Below, piece after piece: positions 1 through 5,657 of a DNA stretch of 15,463 nt (the stretch's first letter is position 1; each line of letters opens with the position of its first letter). Position numbers and translations under genes: made by a program. This DNA is from Ruminococcus difficilis (lineage in GTDB: Bacteria; Bacillota_A; Clostridia; Oscillospirales; Acutalibacteraceae), in assembly GCF_016680995.1 (NCBI RefSeq), contig NZ_JAEQMG010000012.1, forward strand, positions 1 to 15,463. Direction: 5' to 3'. The notes beneath the pieces were generated by a model, which was not told where the DNA came from, did no database searches, and saw only the letters and a list, made by a program, of their open reading frames with translations.

Positions 1-1164
1 GGTCACACCATCATCAACGATTACGGCAAATTTGCGCTGCATCAGCTCCCTTCGGGCGTATTTCATCAGAATATCACCAACATCATCGGCAACGGCGTAG
101 CTTTCAGCGTCGAGAACTTCGTCAAGGAAATGAAGGAGCTTGAGGACAGAGGCGTACCCACACCCAACGTCATCATCTCCGACCGCGCTCAGATTGTTAT
201 GCCTTACCACGTCGCGTTCGACTGCTACGAGGAGGAGCGTCTCGGCAAGAATTCCTTCGGCTCCACCAAGAGCGGTATCGCGCCCTTCTATTCCGACAAG
301 TACTCAAAAATCGGCTTTCAGATCAACGAGCTCTATGACGATCCCGACTCTCTGAAGGCGAAGATTCATCACGCGCTCGAAATCAAGAACGCGACCCTCA
401 AGAACCTCTACAACAAGCCCGAAATCACCGAGCAGGAGGTTTTTGACAAGCTCATGGAGTACAAGGAGCAGCTCGCGCCGTACGTCGGCGACGCGTTCAT
501 GTTCGTACATAACGCCATCAAGGAAGGCAAGAACATTCTCCTCGAGGGTCAGCTCGGCTCTCTCAAGGACACCGACTTCGGTATCTATCCCATGGTAACC
601 TCCTCCAACACGATCGCGGGTTACGGCGCGGTCGGCGCAGGTATTCCGCCCTACGAGATCAAGGAGATCATCACCGTTGTCAAGGCCTACTCCAGCGCTG
701 TAGGCGCGGGCGAGTTCGTTTCCGAGATTTTCGGCGACGAGGCTGACGAGCTTCGCAGACGCGGCGGCGACGGCGGCGAATTCGGCGCTACCACAGGCAG
801 ACCCAGACGTATGGGATGGCTCGACCTTGTTGCCACACGCTACGGCTGCATGGTTCAGGGCGCGACTCAGGTTGCCTTTACCGTCCTCGACGTTCTCGGC
901 TACCTCGACGAAATCCCCGTTTGCGTCGGCTACGAACTCGACGGCAAGGTTATCGACTACTTCCCGTCAACAACCAAGCTCAAGAGATGCAAGCCTATCC
1001 TCAAAAAGCTCAAGGGCTGGAAGTGCTCTATCTCGGGTATCACTGAGTACGATAAGCTTCCCAAGGAGTGCCGCGAGTATATCGAGTTCGCCGAGAAGGA
1101 AATCGGCGTGCCGATCAAGATGGTCTCCAACGGCCCGTCCCGCAGCGATATCATCTACAGATAA
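1..1164 (+). CDS. purA: Adenylosuccinate synthetase (5' partial)
   Basis: Catalyses IMP + Asp + GTP to adenylosuccinate, the first committed step from IMP to AMP, in the cytosol. The frame is open from base 1 and 387 residues are visible. The first visible residues, GHTIINDYGK, match the segment holding the catalytic His (His41 in E. coli numbering), so only about 40 N-terminal residues, including the GDEGKGK loop, lie outside the window. Family signatures seen are IIGNGV, KEMKELEDRG, LEGQLGSLKDTDFG, YPMVTSSN and TTGRPRRMGWLDL. The end is intact and normal (SNGPSRSDIIYR, then TAA). An internal ATG at 130 is not the start, because conserved sequence continues upstream of it. guaA follows 57 nt downstream on the same strand. 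Family assignment is secure. Confidence 0.97.
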   Translation, partial: GHTIINDYGKFALHQLPSGVFHQNITNIIGNGVAFSVENFVKEMKELEDRGVPTPNVIISDRAQIVMPYHVAFDCYEEERLGKNSFGSTKSGIAPFYSDKYSKIGFQINELYDDPDSLKAKIHHALEIKNATLKNLYNKPEITEQEVFDKLMEYKEQLAPYVGDAFMFVHNAIKEGKNILLEGQLGSLKDTDFGIYPMVTSSNTIAGYGAVGAGIPPYEIKEIITVVKAYSSAVGAGEFVSEIFGDEADELRRRGGDGGEFGATTGRPRRMGWLDLVATRYGCMVQGATQVAFTVLDVLGYLDEIPVCVGYELDGKVIDYFPSTTKLKRCKPILKKLKGWKCSISGITEYDKLPKECREYIEFAEKEIGVPIKMVSNGPSRSDIIYR

Positions 1165-1170
1165 TAAAAT

Positions 1171-1197
1171 GGAGCTGTCTTGTTTCAAGACAGCCCC
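1171..1197 (+). terminator. purA-guaA intergenic hairpin (terminator-like or attenuator)
   Basis: GCTGTCTTG (1174-1182), loop TTT, CAAGACAGC (1186-1194) form a perfect 9-bp stem. Two more G-C pairs (1171-1172 with 1196-1197) extend it past one A-C mismatch. Only a weak T-rich tail (GTTCATTTT) follows, so it may terminate poorly. It could be a partial terminator or an mRNA processing/stability element between the two genes. Confidence 0.5.
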
Positions 1198-1221
1198 GTT
1201 CATTTTGAAAAGAGGTATAAT

Positions 1222-2766
1222 ATGAACAAGGAAACGGTAATTGTCCTCGATTTCGGCGGTCAGTACAATCAGCTTATCGCCAGAAGGGTTCGCGAGTGCA
1301 ATGTGTATTGCGAAATCCTGCCCTATACGGTGGAGCTTGAAAAAATCAAGGCTCTCAACCCCAAGGGAATTATCTTCACAGGCGGACCCAACAGTGTATA
1401 TGACGAGAACTCGCCGCACTACACTCCCGAGATTTTTGAGCTGGGCGTGCCGATTCTCGGAATCTGCTACGGCTGTCAGCTCATGGCGTATTCTCTCGGC
1501 GGCAACGTAGTCTCCGCGACTGACGACGCTGTCAGCGAATACGGCAAGACCGTGACCGATTACAACCCCGATAATATTCTTTTTAAGAATATTCCTTCTC
1601 AGGGCATTTCGTGGATGAGTCACCGGGACTATATTAATGAGGTACCCGAGGGCTTTACCGTTTCCGCAGCTACCGCTCATTGTCCCGTTGCTGCAATGGC
1701 TGACCCCGAGCGCAGACTATACGGCGTTCAGTTCCATCCCGAGGTAAACCATACCGAGAACGGCAAGGACATGCTCAGAGCGTTCTTGTACGACGTTTGC
1801 GAGTGTAAGGGCGAGTGGAAGATGGACAGCTTCATCGACACCACCGTTGAGCAGATTCGCGCTCAGGTAGGCGACAAGGGCGTAGTTCTCGGTCTTTCGG
1901 GCGGCGTTGATTCCTCTGTTGCCGCGGCGCTGATCAGCAAGGCGATCGGCAAGCAGCTCACCTGCGTATTCGTCGATCAGGGCTTAATGCGCAAGGACGA
2001 GGGCGATTTCGTTGAAAACACCTTCACTAAGCTCTTCGACATGAACTTTGTCCGCATCAACTGTCAGGACGAGTTCCTCTCAAAGCTCAAGGGCGTGAGC
2101 GATCCCGAGGACAAGCGTAAAATCATCGGAACTGAGTTCTATAACGTGTTCTGGAATAAAATCCGCGAGAGCTACGGCTCGGGATTCTTCGCTCAGGGCA
2201 CGATTTACCCCGACCGCATTGAGAGCGGCAAGGGTGACGCGGCGAAGATCAAGACCCACCACAACCAGGTAGGCGTGCCCGAGGACATCAAGTTTGAGGA
2301 TATCATCGAACCGCTCAAGGACTTGTTCAAGGACGAGGTACGCGCGGTAGGTGAGAAGCTCGGACTTCCTCACGACCTCGTATGGCGTCAGCCATTCCCG
2401 GGGCCGGGACTGGGCGTCCGCGTTATCGGTGAGGTAACCGCCGAGCGCGTAAGAATTTTGCAGGAAGCCGACGCTATTCTCCGCGACGAGATGGACAAGT
2501 GCGGCTATGCCGACAAGATGAGCCAGTTCTTTGCGGTACTCCCCGGTGTAAAGACCGTCGGCGTAATGGGCGACGCGCGCACCTACAGCGAGCTTGTTGC
2601 AATCCGCGCGGTAACGACCGACGACTTCATGACCGCCGACTGGGCAAAGATTCCGTATGATATTCTCGGCAAGGTCTCAAACCGCATTATTAATGAAGTG
2701 ACCCACGTAAACCGCGTAGTTTACGACATCACCTCCAAGCCTCCCGGAACGGTGGAATGGGAGTGA
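1222..2766 (+). CDS. guaA: GMP synthase (glutamine-hydrolysing)
   Basis: Converts XMP + Gln + ATP to GMP, the last step of guanine nucleotide synthesis. 514 aa, normal length. The N-terminal class I glutamine amidotransferase domain has its Cys in GICYGCQ (about residue 82) and His/Glu in FHPEV (about 172 and 174). The ATP-pyrophosphatase domain has the P-loop SGGVDSS (about 226-232). The C-terminal dimerisation domain contains [12 protein letters not shown] and ends in KPPGTVEWE. The start at 1222 is preferred because AGAGG (1211-1215) sits 6 nt upstream and the conserved N-terminus begins here; an in-frame ATG at 1180 lies inside the intergenic hairpin. I see no own promoter, so it is probably co-transcribed with purA. 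Confidence 0.97.
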   Translation: MNKETVIVLDFGGQYNQLIARRVRECNVYCEILPYTVELEKIKALNPKGIIFTGGPNSVYDENSPHYTPEIFELGVPILGICYGCQLMAYSLGGNVVSATDDAVSEYGKTVTDYNPDNILFKNIPSQGISWMSHRDYINEVPEGFTVSAATAHCPVAAMADPERRLYGVQFHPEVNHTENGKDMLRAFLYDVCECKGEWKMDSFIDTTVEQIRAQVGDKGVVLGLSGGVDSSVAAALISKAIGKQLTCVFVDQGLMRKDEGDFVENTFTKLFDMNFVRINCQDEFLSKLKGVSDPEDKRKIIGTEFYNVFWNKIRESYGSGFFAQGTIYPDRIESGKGDAAKIKTHHNQVGVPEDIKFEDIIEPLKDLFKDEVRAVGEKLGLPHDLVWRQPFPGPGLGVRVIGEVTAERVRILQEADAILRDEMDKCGYADKMSQFFAVLPGVKTVGVMGDARTYSELVAIRAVTTDDFMTADWAKIPYDILGKVSNRIINEVTHVNRVVYDITSKPPGTVEWE

Positions 2767-2849
2767 TTTTGCTTCGCCAAGTTATAGATTGACAAGTCAA
2801 TGATGATTCGTTTCACGACCATATCACCACTCTGAACCGATAACTAAAC

Positions 2850-2888
2850 AGGCGCCCTTGACCGTAAACCGCACGATCAAGGGCGCCT
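2850..2888 (+). terminator. Rho-independent terminator after guaA
   Basis: A perfect 12-bp inverted repeat, AGGCGCCCTTGA (2850-2861) and TCAAGGGCGCCT (2877-2888), with a 15-nt loop, followed by TTATTATCTTTG. It ends the purA-guaA unit. It lies between convergent genes and may also serve the minus-strand zinc-ribbon gene ending at 2902, although the U-tract on that side is poorer. Confidence 0.9.
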
Positions 2889-2901
2889 TTATTATCTTTG
2901 A

Positions 2902-3129
2902 TTATGCTTCTTTCCAGCGTTTCAACTGCGACAGATACCCGTCATACGCCGCGCGGCGTTCATCATCAGGGATATCCTCCGTATTCGGCACATGCTCCAT
3001 CAGGAAATCCAGCAGCTTCTCCTTGCTGTCATAGGCGAACTTCCCGTCCGCATAGCACCATTTGCAGTAGTCGTCGTTAATACTGCCGTCCGCTTCACGA
3101 CTAAGCATATCCTCGTCCGTCAGCGGCAT
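2902..3129 (-). CDS. Putative zinc-ribbon protein, 5' end uncertain
   Basis: A small protein resembling the putative zinc-ribbon family (zf-ribbon_2 type): a CxxC near the N-terminus followed by GMPL-like sequence, then a second CxxC before a YxDGxF-like motif. Visible here are MPLTDED, then DDYCKWCYADGKF with the second CxxC, and an acidic helical C-terminus. The function of the family is unknown to me. The only canonical start, ATG at 3129, has no ribosome site and omits the first zinc pair. Upstream in the same frame the codons at 3133-3144 read C-Q-C-C directly before S-MPLTDED, which is the expected first CxxC. That frame is open to a TGA at 3178-3180 but has no ATG, GTG or TTG. So either a non-standard start (for example ATA at 3165, overlapping the TAA of the preceding gene) is used, or the 5' end has mutated. 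It lies directly downstream of the membrane-protein gene, probably in one transcript. Confidence 0.65.
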   Translation of the reverse strand: MPLTDEDMLSREADGSINDDYCKWCYADGKFAYDSKEKLLDFLMEHVPNTEDIPDDERRAAYDGYLSQLKRWKEA

Positions 3130-3161
3130 ACTGCAGCATTGACAATATTTATTTGACCCCT

Positions 3162-4022
3162 TTATTTCTCCGTTACTTCATAGGTATTTCTCTCGATCGT
3201 CAAGCCGAATTCCCGCGTCTTTCCGTCGGGAGCTTTGAGCGTAAAGCTCGTTTCTCCTGATTTTTTCAGGTCGGCATGCACCATATAATCCTCGATCTCT
3301 TCCATATAAACGATTTTGATATCGCCGTAGCTGCTGTCCTCAATGGCGACCGTGTACGTGTCGTCAAGGGGCGTCTCCTCGCTGCTCGAGAGGATATCCG
3401 TGCTGTACACAGGGGGATTGAGCAGGCAGATCACCGTCAGTGTTACGACAGCCGCCGCGCCGATCGCCGCGCCCGTGATCCGTATCCTTTTATCGCGGAA
3501 GATACACACGGGATACAATATCATCGCCGCCGCACAGAACAGTGTGATCAGGATATACCGCGGGAACGAAAACTGACAATCCGAAAAATAATTCATATAA
3601 GACATGCCCGTCAGCAAGATCATCGGCAGCAGGATCAGATATCCCCACCACTTGTCCTTTTTCATGTAATAGCCGACAAAGCCCATCGGGAAGCAAAGGA
3701 GCGTCCAAATAAACCAGTACCCGTAATATCCGAACAACCCCCAGCCCATACTGCTGAACGGCACCTGTATCAAATACACCAGCGGCTGGCTGATCAGGAA
3801 AAAAACAAAGCACTTCAAGGCGGAATCCAAGTTTGATTTGCTGTTCATGATGATAAAGATACCGAACAAAATCCATACCTCAAAGGTCGCTGTTATCGTA
3901 TGGAACGACGTGTTCAAAAATATCGGAACGATCGCGAACACCGCCGTCACCACGCCCGCGATCACAGCCCCTATAATCACCCTCGGCCAAGTCAGATTGA
4001 TTCCTCCGAATAGTTTTTTCAT
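3162..4022 (-). CDS. Seven-helix integral membrane protein, function unknown
   Basis: 286 aa. The start at 4022 is chosen because AGGAG lies 8 nt upstream (read on the minus strand) and a consensus promoter lies just beyond; the longer frame to 4085 would run through the promoter. Hydrophobic segments at about residues 15-36, 46-60, 68-86, 100-120, 126-142, 153-174 and 181-201 predict seven membrane helices with little between them. A hydrophilic tail of about 85 residues follows (from about 202), rich in acidic residues and predicted mostly beta, containing KSGETSFTLKAPDGKTREFG. I do not recognise the family and no catalytic motif is visible. The zinc-ribbon gene follows with its reading frame overlapping the stop region. 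Hydropathy makes membrane location certain; its role is not. Confidence 0.85.
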   Translation of the reverse strand: MKKLFGGINLTWPRVIIGAVIAGVVTAVFAIVPIFLNTSFHTITATFEVWILFGIFIIMNSKSNLDSALKCFVFFLISQPLVYLIQVPFSSMGWGLFGYYGYWFIWTLLCFPMGFVGYYMKKDKWWGYLILLPMILLTGMSYMNYFSDCQFSFPRYILITLFCAAAMILYPVCIFRDKRIRITGAAIGAAAVVTLTVICLLNPPVYSTDILSSSEETPLDDTYTVAIEDSSYGDIKIVYMEEIEDYMVHADLKKSGETSFTLKAPDGKTREFGLTIERNTYEVTEK

Positions 4023-4052
4023 CTTCGATCTCCTAACATTTTTGATAAGCTT

Positions 4053-4081
4053 ATTATACCCCCGTCCTCCCGAACTGTCAA
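4053..4081 (-). promoter_or_regulatory. Consensus sigma-A promoter of the membrane-protein unit
   Basis: On the minus strand TTGACA (4081-4076), a 17-bp spacer and TATAAT (4058-4053) match consensus at all 12 positions. Predicted transcription starts about 25 nt before the ATG at 4022, leaving room for the AGGAG site. Confidence 0.9.
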
Positions 4082-4090
4082 GCAAGTATA

Positions 4091-4119
4091 TTGCTATCTC
4101 CTCCCGTCCATGCTATAAT
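4091..4119 (+). promoter_or_regulatory. Promoter of the ATL-like gene (extended -10)
   Basis: TTGCTA (4091-4096), 17-bp spacer, TATAAT (4114-4119) preceded by TGC, an extended -10. It points to the ATG at 4141 and is back to back with the minus-strand promoter, with 9 bp between the two -35 boxes. Confidence 0.8.
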
Positions 4120-4140
4120 CAAACACGAGGCGGTGATGTG

Positions 4141-4386
4141 ATGAAAAACTCTTTTGAACTGATCTACGACGTTGTCAGAAGGATCCCCCGCGGCAAGGTC
4201 GCGACCTACGGACAGATCGCCATGCTCGCGGGCAACCCGCGCTGGAGCCGCGTCGTCGGCTACGCCCTGCACGTCAATCCCGATCCCGCGCATATCCCCT
4301 GCTACCGCGTCGTCAACCGTCTCGGCGAGCCGTCCCGCGCCTTCGCCTTCGGCTTTTTTATTTCTCGATATAATGTGCTAATATGA
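4141..4386 (+). CDS. Alkyltransferase-like (ATL/MGMT-fold) DNA-binding protein, C-terminally truncated
   Basis: An 81-aa product matching the DNA-binding domain of O6-alkylguanine-DNA alkyltransferases and ATL proteins, which recognise alkylated guanine and either repair it or flag it for excision. Visible are the opening helix FELIYDVVRRIPRGKVATYGQ, the recognition helix with the Arg finger (RWSRVVGYAL, R37), the active-site-equivalent loop IPCYRVVNR (Cys54; Tyr where MGMT has His, as in PCHRV) and GEPSRAFAFG. Homologues normally continue for about 25-30 residues after this Gly. Here the frame changes to FFISRYNVLI and stops, exactly where the DNA becomes AT-rich (after 4353). The C-terminal segment is therefore probably lost and function is doubtful. 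Start ATG 4141 has GAGG at 4127-4130; GTG 4138 is an in-frame alternative. Confidence 0.75.
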   Translation: MKNSFELIYDVVRRIPRGKVATYGQIAMLAGNPRWSRVVGYALHVNPDPAHIPCYRVVNRLGEPSRAFAFGFFISRYNVLI

Positions 4387-4465
4387 TTGATTTAAAGGTG
4401 TGTTCCTGTTGCAAATATCCATATGATATGTTACTATAATTATAATAAATCTTGGAGATGATAAT

Positions 4466-5340
4466 GTGAGTCGCAACGATCAATACAATCTCGAAATAGA
4501 AAAAAGAATTCGGCAGATAGCTGAAGAAGAAAAAAATTCGGCAACTATCCAATGAAGAAAGAAGTCAAAATATATGCCCTAAACGTGACTCAATGCTTGA
4601 TTTAGTTGCTAAGTGTGTTATTGATTCGGCAAATGCTTCAACTTCTATTATTCAACGAAGGTTAAAAAATCGGATATGCGAGAGCGGGCAAATTGTTGGA
4701 TGAACTGGAACAGTTAGGAGTAGTTGGACCTCATCAAGGCGCTAAACCGCGTGATGTCCTTGTTACATATAAAGAGTGGGAAATAATATATAACGAATTA
4801 CCTGCTGAAAAAGAAACAGTTATAGATGATGATTCCCACGATAATGACTACTCTGTTTTATCGGATGCAGAAATTCGGAAAATGATTGCTGAAACGCCGA
4901 GTGTTTCCGAAATCTATAAAACTAAGTTTGGGATAGATATAGATTACTCTGATGACGGATTTTTTATAGACAAGCTCGAAAACAGTATTTTCCCGAACAC
5001 TAATGACAGCGTCAAAGAGCTATTTATCACAAATATAGTAACTTATGCTTCACCTGATATCCCTAAGTTAAATGAAGTTGATATTATGGAAGGTAGGGAT
5101 TTTGAAAATTTTACTGGTGATCTGCTTCGTTCAAATGGCTTTATGAATATTAGTGTTACTCCTTCTTCGGGAGATATATTCGATAAATCCTCGGCTGTTA
5201 TGATAGGCGACAGGGAACACGACATTATCGGAGCAAATGAAAACGGCTATGTTTCCGTAGGCAACGGCATCAGCGACATTCACGAAATCAAATCCGCAAA
5301 AGAAATTAATGATGAAATGACGAAGGATTATTGTAAGTAA
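4466..5340 (+). pseudogene. FtsK-gamma / Mrr-type endonuclease gene, frameshifted and fused to a HAD tail
   Basis: A GTG start at 4466 with GGAG 8 nt upstream begins a charged helix (VSRNDQYNLEIEKRIRQ). The frame shifts +1 in A7 (4530-4536) and again in A6 (4664-4669). Read across both shifts, the protein continues into [11 protein letters not shown] and [17 protein letters not shown], then [13 protein letters not shown], the FtsK/SpoIIIE gamma winged helix that binds KOPS/SRS-like DNA. An acidic linker and a segment starting about 5074 follow, with [20 protein letters not shown] and ISVTPSSGD, the N-terminal half of an Mrr-type restriction-endonuclease domain. It breaks at the first catalytic Asp: the usual GxD and (E/Q)xK part is absent. 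From about 5176 the frame continues as a HAD phosphatase C-terminus. The last 216 codons, read from a TTG at 4693, remain open, but that TTG lies inside the winged helix and has no ribosome site. A non-functional relic is likely. Confidence 0.8.
5177..5340 (+). pseudogene. HAD-superfamily phosphatase C-terminal fragment
   Basis: Following the Mrr-like SGD, the same frame reads [22 protein letters not shown], with the GDxxxD motif IV of HAD hydrolases of the phosphoglycolate-phosphatase type. These Asp residues bind Mg2+. The nucleophile motif DxDGT, motif II and the Lys motif are missing, so it cannot be an active phosphatase. The tail after NENG ([19 protein letters not shown]) does not follow the usual HAD ending well, suggesting a further internal deletion. 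It is a fragment brought in by deletion or recombination. Confidence 0.75.
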
Positions 5341-5345
5341 TATAA

Positions 5346-5384
5346 AAACCGCAGTTTTGGGGTCTATTTCTAAAACTGCGGTTT
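5346..5384 (+). terminator. Terminator after the relic
   Basis: A perfect 13-bp inverted repeat, AAACCGCAGTTTT (5346-5358) and AAAACTGCGGTTT (5372-5384), with a 13-nt loop and ATTGTTATCCTTGTTTT after it. The A-rich left flank also makes it usable from the other strand. Confidence 0.85.
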
Positions 5385-5553
5385 ATTGTTATCCTTGTTT
5401 TCCGGACTTTGTTTGATCTGTTCGTTGCGTTTATCACTGCTTTTTGTAATCAGAAAAATGTAACTCTTATAAACATAAAGCTACTAAAATATACACTTAT
5501 GCAAAATTCGAATAACTATATTCGTATTTGAGATAATTTGCATAGCCGATTTG
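5385..5553. other. Gene-less AT-rich control region upstream of the acyl-CoA synthetase, with nested dyads
   Basis: No reading frame of note. An imperfect long dyad, TATGCAAAATT (5498-5508) against AATTTGCATA (5535-5544), encloses a second dyad, CGAATA (5509-5514), loop ACTA, TATTCG (5519-5524). It ends 9 bp before the -35 box of the acyl-CoA synthetase promoter, a suitable place for a regulator site. No known operator is recognised. Confidence 0.5.
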
Positions 5554-5582
5554 TTGACTTTCTTCAACTCTTTCTTTATAAT
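5554..5582 (+). promoter_or_regulatory. Promoter of the acyl-CoA synthetase/thioesterase operon
   Basis: TTGACT (5554-5559), 17-bp spacer, TATAAT (5577-5582): 11 of 12 consensus positions. The leader is about 70 nt, ending in AAGGAG (5645-5650), 7 nt before the ATG at 5658. Confidence 0.88.
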
Positions 5583-5588
5583 GATGAC

Positions 5589-5624
5589 GGTTGGTGACGA
5601 TCAACCTTTAACGAACTGTACAGT
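5589..5624 (+). promoter_or_regulatory. Two small dyads in the 5' leader, candidate operators
   Basis: GGTTG (5589-5593) and CAACC (5602-5606) form a 5-bp inverted repeat at the expected transcription start. ACTGTACAGT (5615-5624) is a perfect 10-bp palindrome just downstream. Both could bind a repressor or fold in the RNA. No regulator gene adjoins them and no known site is recognised. Confidence 0.4.
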
Positions 5625-5657
5625 CATGATTATTCCATTTATTTAAGGAGATTAATT

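Noticed and set aside
1165..1221. Guanine or purine riboswitch before guaA
   Set aside because: The spacer is only 57 nt and holds one simple hairpin, without the three-way junction and conserved loops of a purine aptamer.
967..1680. Minus-strand frame (237 aa) across the purA-guaA junction
   Set aside because: It crosses two certain genes on the other strand and the intergenic hairpin; composition matches a shadow frame.
4383..4439. 18-codon frame with CSCC (MIDLKVCSCCKYPYDMLL)
   Set aside because: No ribosome site and too short to judge; most likely chance in AT-rich DNA, though a TATAAT lies 9 bp upstream.
4693..5340. Treating the 215-aa frame as an intact gene
   Set aside because: Its TTG start lies inside the winged-helix domain with no ribosome site, and the true start with GGAG is at 4466 in another frame.
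5498..5544. Terminal inverted repeat of an insertion sequence
   Set aside because: The arms are only about 10 bp, face each other within 47 bp and enclose no transposase.
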